Translations under genes and position numbers: made by a program
Notes under the pieces: model-generated
What the model saw: the letters and a program-made list of their open reading frames with translations, nothing else
The model's database searches: none
What the model was told of the DNA's origin: nothing
Shown: positions 45,047-53,795 of the stretch, piece by piece
Numbering within the stretch: the first letter of the stretch is position 1
Layout: each line of letters begins with the position of its first letter
Assembly: GCF_945956895.1 (NCBI RefSeq)
Contig: NZ_CAMFJF010000005.1
Coordinates: forward strand, 62,001 to 126,000
Direction: 5' to 3'
DNA from: an uncultured Allobosea sp.
GTDB taxonomy: Bacteria > Pseudomonadota > Alphaproteobacteria > Rhizobiales > Beijerinckiaceae
Length of the DNA stretch: 64,000 bases

Positions 45047-45487
45047 ATGGGTCTGTTCAGTTTCATCAAGGATGCCGGCGCCAAGATCTTCGGCGGCTCG
45101 GCCAAGGCGGCGACCGCCGACGATCTTCAGAAGGAACTCGCGGGGCACGGCCTGCCTTCCGACGTCAATATCCAGATCGACGGCGACAAGGTGAAGGTGT
45201 CCGGCAAGGCCGTTTCGACGGAAGAGGCCGAAAAGATCATCCTCGCGCTCGGCAACACCACGGGCGTGGCGCAGGTCGAATCGGAACTCGCCGTGACCAA
45301 GGAGGCTCCGGCCGCCGTATTCTACACGGTGAAGAAGGGCGACACGCTCTGGAAGATCGCCGAGGAGCATTACGGCAAGGGCCAGGGCGCGAAATACACC
45401 GAGATCGTCAAGGCCAATACGCCGCCGGTCAAGAATCCCGACCTGATCCAGCCGGGCTGGGTCCTGCGCATTCCGCCGAAGGCCTGA
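45047..45487 (+). CDS. BON-LysM domain protein
   Basis: This 146-residue protein starts GLFSFIKDAGAKIFGG, as in the YgaU/LysM potassium-binding group. A BON domain (about residues 28-82) and a C-terminal LysM domain follow (FYTVKKGDTLWKIAEEHYGK, about 92-142). E. coli YgaU (Kbp) senses cytosolic K+; similar proteins lack a signal peptide, as here. GAGGAGG lies 8 bases before ATG 45047. A strong terminator follows. Confidence 0.9.
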   Translation: MGLFSFIKDAGAKIFGGSAKAATADDLQKELAGHGLPSDVNIQIDGDKVKVSGKAVSTEEAEKIILALGNTTGVAQVESELAVTKEAPAAVFYTVKKGDTLWKIAEEHYGKGQGAKYTEIVKANTPPVKNPDLIQPGWVLRIPPKA

Positions 45488-45503
45488 GGCCTTTCCGCGA
45501 CCG

Positions 45504-45539
45504 GGCAGCCGCGGCCTCAGGGCTTCGCGGCTGCCTTTT
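45504..45539 (+). terminator. Terminator after the BON-LysM gene
   Basis: GGCAGCCGCG 45504-45513 pairs exactly with CGCGGCTGCC 45526-45535, followed by TTTT and a further T-rich tract. Confidence 0.88.
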
Positions 45540-45634
45540 GATTTTTGGCATCCCGAGCCTCGCCGACAGGTGGTGCTTGCGGGACCGCCGCCCTATCTCA
45601 ACGGCTCGCCTGACCGAGCTGGAGTGGCCTGCCC

Positions 45635-45952
45635 ATGATCGTGAACGACCTCGATATCGATGCCATCAAGACGGGGTTGGGCGACGGCTCCATCCTGCTC
45701 GTCGATGTCCGGGAACCGCATGAATTCGCTGCCGGGCATATTCCGGGCTCCGTCTCGCGCCCTCTCTCGCAATTCGATCCCGCCGACCTGCCGAACGAGC
45801 CGGGCAAGCGCATCGTGCTATCCTGCGCGGCGGGCGTGCGCTCGCGGCGCGCGCTCGAATTCGCGCAGTCGGCGGGACTCGACATCGACAGCCACTATGC
45901 CGGCGGCTTCAAGGACTGGCTGATGCACGGCGAGCCGGTCGCGCAGGATTGA
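45635..45952 (+). CDS. Single-domain rhodanese
   Basis: This 105-residue protein is one rhodanese domain with the entry motif LLVDVREPHEFAAGHIPGS (about residues 21-39) and the active-site loop CAAGVRS with Cys64. It should carry persulfide sulfur or reduce thiosulfate-type substrates. No signal peptide is seen. The partner is unknown; no sulfur-metabolism gene is adjacent. A small periplasmic protein gene begins 50 bases downstream. Confidence 0.9.
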   Translation: MIVNDLDIDAIKTGLGDGSILLVDVREPHEFAAGHIPGSVSRPLSQFDPADLPNEPGKRIVLSCAAGVRSRRALEFAQSAGLDIDSHYAGGFKDWLMHGEPVAQD

Positions 45953-46001
45953 GGCCTTAGGCCTCATGCGCGCCACGCCGCTCATGACTAAGGATAAGAT
46001 C

Positions 46002-46961
46002 ATGCTGACCCGAGCTTTCTTCCTCGGCGCCGCCTGCGCTACCGCGCTGCTTCTGACCGCTCCCGGGGCCGGCTGGGCGCAAGGCGCGGCAACGGTGCCT
46101 GCCGGCAGCGCGAGCAAGGCCGCCGATGACGACCTTCAGGCCGCGATCACCAAGTCGAACGCCTATACCGGGCTGATGAACCGCACGCTGCGGGCGATCC
46201 AGTCCTGGGAACGCTATGGCAGCTGGGTCGACATGAAGAAGGGGCCGACCGGCAAGGAGCGCTACATCACCTACGGGCTCTACAGCCTCTATGACGTCAA
46301 CAGCGAGATCAAGAAGGCCGAGGAGGCGATGGCGCGCGAGCCGAAGCTGCCGGCGATCGACGAGACCATGGGCCGCTATATCAAGGCCTATCAGGAACTG
46401 GCGCCGCTGATCACCAGGGCCGAGCGCTATTACGACCGCAAGGACTATCGCGACGACAATCTTGCCGAGGGCCAGAAGCTGCATGCGCTGATGGTGCCGG
46501 CGGCCAAGACCTTCCTGGAGGAGCGCTCCAAGCTCGATGCGCTGATGCGCGTCTACAAGCGCGGGCTCGACCAGCGGGAGCTCGCCTCGGTCGAACAGCG
46601 CGAGGGCAAGTCCGCCCGCTGGCAGGTGCGCAACATCATGATCAATGCGCGCGCCGTCATGGACCTGATGCCGAGCAACGAGAGCCCGATCGTCGATCTC
46701 AAATCCTTCAACGCGGCGATCGCCGATTATGCCGGCGCGGTCCGCGAGATGGATGCGTTCAAGGACAAGGAGCCGAAGGGCGTGCCCTTCATCGAGAGCC
46801 AGGCCAGTTCCTGGCTCGGCAAGCTGCGCGATTTCAGCGAGAAGCTTGCCAAGAGCAAGGGCGATGTCCGGCGCGGCGCGGCGAACGACGCCAACTGGAT
46901 CGTCAACAACTACAACACCATGGTCTCGCTCTCGGAGACGGCCGTCCGCATGTCGCGCTGA
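46002..46961 (+). CDS. Secreted DUF3829-type protein
   Basis: This 319-residue protein has a signal peptide (AFFLGAACATALLLTAPGAG, cleavage after WAQ) and a long all-helical domain resembling DUF3829 (YiiG-like), with SNAYTGLMNRTLRAIQSW and NWIVNNYNTMVSLSE. The function is unknown. It is exported, and not a lipoprotein because no lipobox is present. ATG 46002 has AAGGA 7 bases upstream; upstream in-frame ATGs at 45966 and 45984 would lengthen the signal. A family A repeat lies downstream. Confidence 0.72.
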   Translation: MLTRAFFLGAACATALLLTAPGAGWAQGAATVPAGSASKAADDDLQAAITKSNAYTGLMNRTLRAIQSWERYGSWVDMKKGPTGKERYITYGLYSLYDVNSEIKKAEEAMAREPKLPAIDETMGRYIKAYQELAPLITRAERYYDRKDYRDDNLAEGQKLHALMVPAAKTFLEERSKLDALMRVYKRGLDQRELASVEQREGKSARWQVRNIMINARAVMDLMPSNESPIVDLKSFNAAIADYAGAVREMDAFKDKEPKGVPFIESQASSWLGKLRDFSEKLAKSKGDVRRGAANDANWIVNNYNTMVSLSETAVRMSR

Positions 46962-47064
46962 GTTCGATGCGTGCGACGCAGTCCTGGCGCGTGGTGTGCC
47001 AGGGCTGACGTGGCGCGGTTTATGCTCCAGTCTTTCACGAGAGAATTTCTTGATTGAACGGAAT

Positions 47065-47152
47065 CGTCATTGCGAGCGCAGCGAAGCAATCCAGGGGCGG
47101 CAGAGCTCTACGCCCCCTGGATTGCTTCGTCGCTACGCTCCTCGCAATGACG
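47065..47152. repeat. Palindromic intergenic repeat, family A, copy 4 (inverted)
   Basis: The arms are CGTCATTGCGAGCGCAGC at the left and CTACGCTCCTCGCAATGACG at the right, with the long arm now on the right, so the element is inverted relative to copies 1-3. The centre, CCAGGGGCGGCAGAGC with its complement, is close to that of copy 5. Confidence 0.83.
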
Positions 47153-47197
47153 GCTCCGGATTGGAATGCGCCCTAGACCTAACTGAGGATATGCCTC

Positions 47198-49507
47198 ATG
47201 CGTCACATGAAATTCGGTTTCGGCCAGCCTGTGCGGCGGGTCGAGGATCAGCGCCTGACGACCGGCACCGGCCGCTATACGGACGACATAGCCCCTGATG
47301 GTGCCTTGCACGCCTTCGTGCTGCGCTCCCCTTACGCGCATGCCCGCTTCGCCGTCGCCGATGTCGAGACCGCCCGCAAGATGAAGGGCGTCAAGCTCAT
47401 CCTGACCGGCGCGGATGTTTCCCAATATGGCGACCTGCCCTGCAAGGGGCATGTGAAGACGATCACCGGCGAGATGTCCAAGTCTCTCCCGGTCCCGGTG
47501 CTGCCGACCGACACCGTCCGCCATGTCGGCGAGGCGGTCGCCTTCATCGTCGCGGAGACGCTGGCGCAGGCGCGCGATGCGGCGGAGGCGATCGCAATCG
47601 ACTGGGACCCGCTGCCGGCCGTGACCGGCATCGCCGAGGCGCTGGACGCCAGCGCGCCGCAGGTCTGGCCCGACCGGAAGCGCAATGTTGCCTTCGAGGC
47701 CGAGCAGGGCGACCGCGGGAAGACCGAGAAGGCCTTCGCCAAGGCGGCGCGCACCGTCTCGGTGACCGTCGTCAACAACCGGCTCGCCTCCAACTACATG
47801 GAGACGCGCGCCTGCATCGCCGAGTATGACAAGGCCGAGAAGCGCTGGACCCTGACTTTGGGTAGCCAGGGCAGCCACGGCATGCGCGACCTGATCGCGA
47901 CCTATGTGCTCAAGGTCGATCCCAAGCGCATCCGCGTGGTGACGCCGGATGTCGGCGGCGGCTTCGGCACCAAGATCTTCCTCTATCGCGAATATCCGCT
48001 GGCGATGATCGCGGCCGAGAAGCTGAAGCGGCCGGTGCGCTGGGTCGCCGACCGCAACGAGCATTTCCTTGCCGACACGCATGGCCGCGCCAATCTCGCG
48101 ACGGCGACGATGGCGCTCGACGCCAAGGGCAGGTTCATCGGCCTCAAGGTCGATCTCTCGGCCGAGATGGGCGCCTATCTCTCGCAATATGGGCCCTTCA
48201 TCCCCTGGGTCGGCACGACGATGACGCCGGGCTGCTACAATATCCCGGCCGTGCATGTCGTCTTCCGAGGCGTGCTGACCCACACCACGCCGGTCGATGC
48301 CTATCGCGGCGCGGGCCGGCCCGAAGCGGCCTATCTGATCGAGCGGCTGGTCGATGCCATCGCGCGCGAGACCGGCAAGGCGCCCGACGCGGTGCGTGCG
48401 CAGAACTTCGTCAAGCCGTCGGAAATGCCGCACAAGACCCAGACCGGGCCTGTCTACGATTCCGGCGAGTTCGAGGGCCATATGCGCCGCGCCATGGATG
48501 TGGCCGACTGGAAGGGCTTCAAGGCTCGCCAGAAGGCCTCCGCCAAGGCCGGCAAGATCCGCGGCATCGGCATGGCCAGCTATATCGAGGCCTGCGGCGG
48601 CGGCGGGCCGGAGAGCTCGACCGTGATCCTGGAGAAGGATGGCACCGTCACCGTGCTGATCGGGACGCAGTCGAACGGGCAAGGGCACGAGACCGCCTAT
48701 TCGCAGCTCGTCTCGCAGCACCTCGACATCCCGATGGACCGCATCCGCGTCGTGCAGGGCGATACCGACCGGGTCGAGACCGGCTCCGGCACCGGCGGCT
48801 CGCGCTCGATTCCGGTCGGCGGCGCGGCGCTCGACAAGGCGACGGGGATTCTCACCGACAATCTCAAGCAGCTCGCCTCCGAGAAGCTCGAGGCGGCGGT
48901 GGGCGATCTCGAGATCGCCGATGGTTCGGTCAGGATCGTCGGTACCGACAAGTCGCTCGATCTCGCGGCCATCGCGGCGCTGCCGGGCGCGACGCCGGCC
49001 ATGCTCAAGGTCCATCAGAGCTGGACCCCGCCGGAGGCGACCTATCCGAACGGCACCCATGTCTGCGAGCTGGAGATCGACCCGGGCACCGGTGGCACGG
49101 AGATCCTCAACTATGTCGTGGTCGACGATTTCGGCGTGACGCTGAACCCGCTGATGCTGCAGGGCCAGGTCCATGGCGGCTCGGCCCAAGGTATCGGCCA
49201 GGCGCTGATGGAGGAGATCCGCTTCGACCCGGACGGGCAGATGCTGACCGCGACCTTCATGGACTATGCCATGCCGCGCGCCGTCGACGTCCCGAACTTC
49301 CATTTCGAGACGCGCAATGTCCGTTGCCTGACCAATGCCATCGGCGTGAAGGGGGCGGGCGAAGCGGGTGCGATCGGGGCCTGCCCGGCGGTGATGAATG
49401 CGGTGGTCGATGCACTCGACCGGGCCGCCGGTATCAAGGCCATGGACATGCCGGCGACGCCGCTCAAGGTCTTCACGGCGCTGAAGGAGGCTGGTTATCG
49501 GCTTTGA
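47198..49507 (+). CDS. Molybdenum hydroxylase large subunit (form II CoxL-like)
   Basis: This 769-residue protein is the Mo-cofactor subunit of the xanthine dehydrogenase/CODH family. The active-site loop reads AYRGAGR (residues 368-374), the form II type, and not the CSFR of true CO dehydrogenase. The catalytic Glu is Glu722 in KGAGEAGAIG. Form II enzymes oxidise aldehydes or N-heterocycles. The medium FAD (CoxM) and small Fe-S (CoxS) subunit genes are not adjacent. Two cytochrome c genes follow instead. ATG 47198 or 47207 is possible. Confidence 0.88.
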   Translation: MRHMKFGFGQPVRRVEDQRLTTGTGRYTDDIAPDGALHAFVLRSPYAHARFAVADVETARKMKGVKLILTGADVSQYGDLPCKGHVKTITGEMSKSLPVPVLPTDTVRHVGEAVAFIVAETLAQARDAAEAIAIDWDPLPAVTGIAEALDASAPQVWPDRKRNVAFEAEQGDRGKTEKAFAKAARTVSVTVVNNRLASNYMETRACIAEYDKAEKRWTLTLGSQGSHGMRDLIATYVLKVDPKRIRVVTPDVGGGFGTKIFLYREYPLAMIAAEKLKRPVRWVADRNEHFLADTHGRANLATATMALDAKGRFIGLKVDLSAEMGAYLSQYGPFIPWVGTTMTPGCYNIPAVHVVFRGVLTHTTPVDAYRGAGRPEAAYLIERLVDAIARETGKAPDAVRAQNFVKPSEMPHKTQTGPVYDSGEFEGHMRRAMDVADWKGFKARQKASAKAGKIRGIGMASYIEACGGGGPESSTVILEKDGTVTVLIGTQSNGQGHETAYSQLVSQHLDIPMDRIRVVQGDTDRVETGSGTGGSRSIPVGGAALDKATGILTDNLKQLASEKLEAAVGDLEIADGSVRIVGTDKSLDLAAIAALPGATPAMLKVHQSWTPPEATYPNGTHVCELEIDPGTGGTEILNYVVVDDFGVTLNPLMLQGQVHGGSAQGIGQALMEEIRFDPDGQMLTATFMDYAMPRAVDVPNFHFETRNVRCLTNAIGVKGAGEAGAIGACPAVMNAVVDALDRAAGIKAMDMPATPLKVFTALKEAGYRL

Positions 49508-49512
49508 TGCAA

Positions 49513-49542
49513 GAACGGGCTTGCGATATCGCAAGCCCGTTC
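49513..49542. promoter_or_regulatory. 30-base perfect palindrome after the Mo-hydroxylase gene
   Basis: GAACGGGCTTGCGAT followed by its exact reverse complement, starting 6 bases after the stop codon. It would make a 12- to 15-base-pair stem with almost no loop. There is no T run on either side, so it is not a standard terminator. Confidence 0.5.
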
Positions 49543-49639
49543 ACGCAAAAGCGACTTGGCTTGGCGCGTGATCATCGTTTGATCTGGAAACGTTCAAAAC
49601 AGCGCCGGATGGCGCGGGCTTGTCTATGAGGGAAACTGA

Positions 49640-50071
49640 ATGATCCGCACTGCTCTCGTTCTTGCCGGCCTCGGGCTAGGCCTTACCGCCGTGATGGCGC
49701 AGTCGAACCCGATTGCTGAGCGCCAGCAGACGATGAAGGCAGTCGGCGCCGCGACGCGTGAGGGCGCGGCCATGGCCAAGGGCGATGCCGCTTTCGATGC
49801 CACGAAGGCGCAGGCGGTCTTCAAGACCTATGCCGACGCGGCCAAGAAGATGCCGACCCTGTTCCCCGATTCCTCCAAGGCCGGCGGCGAGACCACAGCC
49901 GCTCCGAAGATCTGGGAGGATCAGGCCGGGTTTAAGGCCGCTTTCGTCAAGTTCGAGGCCGACGCGGGCGCGGGCGCGGGCGTTGCGAATCTTGACGGTT
50001 TCCGCACCGCCTTCGGCGCGGCGACCAAGAATTGCGGCACCTGCCACGAGGCTTATCGCATCAAGAAGTGA
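49640..50071 (+). CDS. Cytochrome c' / c556-type monohaem protein
   Basis: This 143-residue periplasmic cytochrome has a signal peptide (LVLAGLGLGLTAVMAQ) and a four-helix-bundle pattern. The haem site CGTCH at residues 132-136 is near the C terminus, which marks the class II cytochrome c'/c556 family. The N-terminal helix has ERQQTMKAVGAATREGAAM. A Met there (MK) could be the sixth ligand as in c556. Likely roles are electron transfer or NO handling. It follows the Mo-hydroxylase gene and precedes a diheme cytochrome. Confidence 0.9.
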   Translation: MIRTALVLAGLGLGLTAVMAQSNPIAERQQTMKAVGAATREGAAMAKGDAAFDATKAQAVFKTYADAAKKMPTLFPDSSKAGGETTAAPKIWEDQAGFKAAFVKFEADAGAGAGVANLDGFRTAFGAATKNCGTCHEAYRIKK

Positions 50072-50096
50072 TCGGCTTCGCGGTCGGTTCGGAAAG

Positions 50097-50125
50097 CGGG
50101 CGCCAGCGATGGCCGCCCGTTTTTT
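50097..50125 (+). terminator. Terminator after the cytochrome c556 gene
   Basis: CGGGCG 50097-50102 pairs with CGCCCG 50114-50119, with a smaller GCC/GGC inner pairing, followed by six T. Confidence 0.78.
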
Positions 50126-50150
50126 GCGAGAACCTTGGCATTTCCTCCGC

Positions 50151-50254
50151 CGTCATGCTCGGGCTTGACCCGAGCATCTCAAGACGCGGAGGCTCGGGGC
50201 CCTCCTCTGGCCCGTCATTCTTGGTCTGCGCTTCGCTTCGCCCGAGAATGACGG
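50151..50254. repeat. Palindromic intergenic repeat, family C, copy 3
   Basis: It starts CGTCATGCTCGGGCTTGACC and ends CGCCCGAGAATGACGG with the same inner arms as copy 1. It lies downstream of a terminator. Confidence 0.82.
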
Positions 50255-50360
50255 TGCGGCTTGCTGGAGGCTAAAACGCAGTCTGGAACTGCTGCGTTTT
50301 CAGGGTTGCCGATGCGAGGCTGGCCCGTCAAATCTGTGGATCTGCTGACGGGAGACCTCG

Positions 50361-51302
50361 ATGCTGTTGCTGCGCCGCCTTTTCGTGACCCTCGTTCTTC
50401 TGGCGGTGGTGGGGTTCGCTGGCTTCTATGGGCTCACCGATCCGCGCCTGGTCTCGCCCTCGCCCGAGATCGGGGCTCTGCCGGCGGCGGACGTCGAGAA
50501 CGGCAAGCTGCTGTTCTCGGCGGGCGGCTGCACCTCCTGCCACGCGACGCCGGGGCAGGACGACAAGCTCAGGCTCGGCGGCGGCCTTGCGCTGGAATCG
50601 CCCTTCGGCACCTTTCATGCGCCGAACATCTCGCCGCATACGCGCGACGGCATCGGCAATTGGGGCGTACAGGATTTCGTCGACGCGATGGCGGCGGGCG
50701 TCTCACCCTCCGGGCAGCATCTCTACCCGTCCTTCCCCTATACCTCCTATCGGCTGATGCCGCCGAAGGCGCTCGCCGATCTCTTCGCCTATATCCGCAC
50801 GTTGCCGCCGGTCGAGGGCAAGGCCGCGCCGCATGATCTGCGCTTCCCCTTCAATATCCGCCGGGTCGTTGGCGGCTGGAAGCTGCTGTTCTTCGAAGGC
50901 GCATCCTTCCGGCCGGATCCGACGAAGAGCGAGGCCTGGAACCGCGGCGCCTATCTCGTCAACGGCCCTGGCCATTGCGCCGAGTGCCATTCCGCCCGCA
51001 ATGCGCTTGGCGCCATCATTCCCTCGACCCGCTTCGCCGGCGGGCCGGATCCCGAAGGCAAGGGCTGGGTGCCGAACATCACCCAGTCCGAGAAGGGGCT
51101 GGCCAAATGGTCGAAGGAGGAGATCGCCGAGCTCCTGAAGACCGGCTTCACCCCCAGCTTCGACAGCGTCGGCGGCTCGATGGCTTCGGTCGTGCGCAAT
51201 ATCGCGCAATTGCCCGAGGCGGACCGCATGGCGATGGCGGAGTACCTGAAGTCGCTGCCGGCGATCGAAGGGCCGGCGCGGCCGCAGACCAAGGCGCCCT
51301 GA
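50361..51302 (+). CDS. Diheme c-type cytochrome
   Basis: This 313-residue protein has an N-terminal membrane anchor or signal (LFVTLVLLAVVGFAGFYGL) and two cytochrome c domains, with haem sites CTSCH (residues about 57-61) and CAECH (about 207-211). Candidate Met ligands lie in SYRLMPPKAL and in the C-terminal domain. It is of the type that accepts electrons from membrane or periplasmic dehydrogenases. Position after a Mo-hydroxylase suggests pairing with it, but a terminator separates the genes. GGGAGA precedes ATG 50361. Confidence 0.9.
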   Translation: MLLLRRLFVTLVLLAVVGFAGFYGLTDPRLVSPSPEIGALPAADVENGKLLFSAGGCTSCHATPGQDDKLRLGGGLALESPFGTFHAPNISPHTRDGIGNWGVQDFVDAMAAGVSPSGQHLYPSFPYTSYRLMPPKALADLFAYIRTLPPVEGKAAPHDLRFPFNIRRVVGGWKLLFFEGASFRPDPTKSEAWNRGAYLVNGPGHCAECHSARNALGAIIPSTRFAGGPDPEGKGWVPNITQSEKGLAKWSKEEIAELLKTGFTPSFDSVGGSMASVVRNIAQLPEADRMAMAEYLKSLPAIEGPARPQTKAP

Positions 51303-51320
51303 AACGTCGAGCGACGTTAC

Positions 51321-51953
51321 ATGTGTTTCAAGGCCCTGATGGTCGACGTCGATGGCGTTGTGATCGTGCATCCAGACCCGCAAGGCTGGTCGGCGCATCT
51401 CGAGCGCGATCTCGGCCTGTCGCCGGCGCTGTTGCAGTCGGCGTTCTTCGCGCCGCATTGGCCGGACATCATTCTGGGGCGAGCTGGCTTGCGCGAGCGC
51501 CTCGCGCCGGTGCTGGCAGAGATCGCGCCGGGACTGAGCGCTGACAGGTTGATCCGCTACTGGTTCGCGAACGATGCCCATCTCGACCAGGGCCTGCTGG
51601 CGCAGCTCGCGCCGATCCGGGCCGGCGGCGTGAAGCTGCATCTCGCAACCGTGCAGGAGCATGAGCGCGCCCGTTACATCTGGGACGAGCTCGCGCTGAA
51701 ACGGCATTTCGACGGTATGCACTACGCAGCCGAGCTCGGCTGCGCCAAGCCGGACGGAGCCTTCTACCGCGCCGTCGCGGCGCGGAGCGGCTTATCTCCC
51801 GAAGAGATCTTCTTCATCGACGACAAGCAGGCCAATGTCGACGCGGCGCGCGGGGAAGGGTGGAGTGCTGCCCTCTGGGACGGCACACGGCCGCTTGTGG
51901 CGCTGATCATCGAAGCGGCCGGGCGCCCACCTATTCCATCACCGCCGCCTTGA
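51321..51953 (+). CDS. HAD-superfamily hydrolase
   Basis: This 210-residue protein has HAD motif I as MVDVDGVVIV (nucleophile Asp near residue 9), a Thr-type motif II (LHLATVQEHE), the GCAKPDGAFY motif III and FFIDDKQANVDAA motif IV. It is thus complete. The clade includes epoxide-hydrolase-like and phosphatase members, so the substrate is unknown. Its 3' end overlaps the convergent XRE regulator gene by 23 bases. Confidence 0.85.
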   Translation: MCFKALMVDVDGVVIVHPDPQGWSAHLERDLGLSPALLQSAFFAPHWPDIILGRAGLRERLAPVLAEIAPGLSADRLIRYWFANDAHLDQGLLAQLAPIRAGGVKLHLATVQEHERARYIWDELALKRHFDGMHYAAELGCAKPDGAFYRAVAARSGLSPEEIFFIDDKQANVDAARGEGWSAALWDGTRPLVALIIEAAGRPPIPSPPP

Positions 51954-52551
51954 GGATGCAGACCATCAGGGCGGTGCCGGGCTCGCTGCCGACGCAGCGC
52001 ACGACATGGCGGCGGTCGCAGCGATAGCGCAGCGTCTCACCCGCCTTGGCGCGCTGGACGATGTCGCCGACCTCGACCTCGAACTCGCCCGAAGTCACCG
52101 AGAGCGATTCGATCGAGCCGCGCTGGTGGCCCTCGGAATCGAGCTCGCCGCCGGGCTCGGCGCTGACCTCGTACCATTGCAGCCATTCCACCGTCTTGAT
52201 CCAGCCGACGATGGCGAGGCGCAGCTTGCCGTCCTCGGAGACGAGGATCGGGGTGTCGGCGCGGGTGGTCTTGTCGATGAAGGGCTCTTCCTCGCCGCTG
52301 GAGAGCACGCGCTCGATCGAGATGTCGAGGGCCTGCGACAGCCGCCAGATCGTCGCCAGCGTCGGATTGGTCTCGTTGCGCTCGATCTGGCTGATGATCG
52401 ACTTGGCGACGCCGGACTGCTCGGCGAGGTCGGAGAGCGAGAAATTATAGGCCTTGCGCAGGCGCTGGATGGTCTTGCCGAGCTGGCCCGAGATGACCTG
52501 AGCTCCGGATTCAAGCTCCCGCCCGCCGCGCTCCTTGGTCTCGATTCCCAT
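51931..52551 (-). CDS. XRE-cupin transcriptional regulator
   Basis: This 206-residue protein has an N-terminal XRE helix-turn-helix (LSDLAEQSGVAKSIISQIER, about residues 39-58) and a C-terminal cupin domain (about 120-200). The domain pair is that of PuuR-like and related regulators, which sense small ligands through the cupin. The EamA transporter gene starts on the same strand 1.0 kb upstream and ends 99 bases before this gene begins, so a regulator-transporter pair is possible. The tail overlaps the HAD gene. Confidence 0.88.
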   Translation of the reverse strand: MGIETKERGGRELESGAQVISGQLGKTIQRLRKAYNFSLSDLAEQSGVAKSIISQIERNETNPTLATIWRLSQALDISIERVLSSGEEEPFIDKTTRADTPILVSEDGKLRLAIVGWIKTVEWLQWYEVSAEPGGELDSEGHQRGSIESLSVTSGEFEVEVGDIVQRAKAGETLRYRCDRRHVVRCVGSEPGTALMVCILKAAVME

Positions 52552-52650
52552 CCGTCCGGCCCCTTTTCGACTGTGATGCCGTTTGTAACGGCGGACGATC
52601 GTTTGAACAAGCGAACTGTGCCTGACGCAGAGCTTTCGGTTCTCGGGCCG

Positions 52651-53574
52651 TCAGGTCATGCGGCTGGGGCCGACCTCGCGCTGCTCGCGGCGGGCGAGGC
52701 CGAGCTGGCGCTCGCGCAGGATCACATAGATGCCCGAGACGATGACGATGGTCGCGCCGATCAGGATCGACACGGCCGGCCATTCGCCGAACCAGAACCA
52801 GCCGATCGCGACGGCCCAGAGCATGGTCGAATATTCGAAGGGCGCGATCAGCGAGGCGTCGCCATAGCGATAGGCCTGGACGATCAGGATCTGGCCGAGA
52901 CCACCGAGGATGCCGATCATCACCATCATCACCGCATCCTTGAGATCGGGGATGTGCCAGCCGAGCAGGATGGTCGTGAGGCCGAGCAGGCTGGTCAGCA
53001 GCATGAAGTAGAAGACGATGGCGCCTGTCCGCTCCGTCGCGGTCAGGAGCCGCACCTCGACAGAGGCGAAGGCCGAGCAGAAGGCGCCGGCCAGGCCCAG
53101 CGCAGCGCCAACCGCGGCATTGCCGCCGACAGGATGGGTGCCGGCGCCCAGATGCGGCGACAGCATGATGAGCACGCCGACGAAGCCGATCGTCACCGCG
53201 CTCCAGCGATAGATGCGGACCCGTTCCTTGAGCACGAGTGCGGCCAGCACCACCACGGCGAGCGGCGCGGCATAGCCGATCGCGACGGCTTCCGAGAGCG
53301 GCAGGAACTGCAACGCCGCGAAGCCGCAGAACATGCCGGTCGAGCCCATGATGCCGCGCTTGAGATGGCCGCGCAGGTTGCTGGTCTTCAGAGCGGCTGG
53401 CAGCTCGGCGCGCCATACCAGCCAGATGAGCAGCGGGATCATCGCGAAGAAGGAGCGGATGAAGACGATTTCGCCGGTCGGATAGCGCGTGGAGATCGAC
53501 TTGATCCCCGCCGACATCAGCGTGAAGGCCAGCGCCGAGATCAGCTTGAGGGTGATGCCGAGGAGAGGGGACAA
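52651..53574 (-). CDS. EamA/DMT-family transporter
   Basis: This 307-residue inner-membrane protein has ten hydrophobic segments in two EamA repeats, with GITLKLISALAFTLMSAGIK at the start and AVAIGWFWFGEWPAVSILIG in the second half. DMT proteins export or import amino acids, nucleosides or other metabolites; the substrate is unknown. The only in-frame start giving the conserved beginning is TTG 53574. An inverted repeat (53595-53619) lies 20 bases upstream. Confidence 0.85.
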   Translation of the reverse strand: MSPLLGITLKLISALAFTLMSAGIKSISTRYPTGEIVFIRSFFAMIPLLIWLVWRAELPAALKTSNLRGHLKRGIMGSTGMFCGFAALQFLPLSEAVAIGYAAPLAVVVLAALVLKERVRIYRWSAVTIGFVGVLIMLSPHLGAGTHPVGGNAAVGAALGLAGAFCSAFASVEVRLLTATERTGAIVFYFMLLTSLLGLTTILLGWHIPDLKDAVMMVMIGILGGLGQILIVQAYRYGDASLIAPFEYSTMLWAVAIGWFWFGEWPAVSILIGATIVIVSGIYVILRERQLGLARREQREVGPSRMT

Positions 53575-53594
53575 AGCGCGCGGCCGAAGAACTG

Positions 53595-53619
53595 GGACGG
53601 TTTCGGGCGAAACCGTTCC
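53595..53619. promoter_or_regulatory. Imperfect palindrome upstream of the EamA gene
   Basis: GGACGGTTTCG at 53595-53605 and CGAAACCGTTCC at 53608-53619 form an 11-base-pair stem with one bulged base. It lies 20 bases before the TTG start, in the 5' leader or promoter. It may be an operator or an RNA hairpin. Confidence 0.4.
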
Positions 53620-53697
53620 TCTTTAGATCATGTCGAATCCGGGAAGCGAAGCGTGAACTCTGCAACTCGGCTAGGCGGTGGGCGAGGGAAACCAAGC

Positions 53698-53785
53698 CGT
53701 CATTGCGAGGAGCGAAGCGACGAAGCAATCCAGGGGGCGTAGGGCTCTGCCGCCCCTGGATTGCTTCGCTGCGCTCGCAATGACG
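53698..53785. repeat. Palindromic intergenic repeat, family A, copy 5
   Basis: The arms are CGTCATTGCGAGGAGC and GCGCTCGCAATGACG, with centre GGGGCGTAGGGCTCTGCCGC. The centre is nearly the reverse complement of that in copy 4. It lies 10 bases after the SDR stop codon (minus strand). Confidence 0.85.
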
Positions 53786-53795
53786 GTGACGGGCG

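Noticed and set aside
47198-49507. True aerobic CO dehydrogenase large subunit
   Set aside because: The active-site loop is AYRGAGR (form II), not the CSFR loop of form I CO dehydrogenase, and coxM/coxS are absent.
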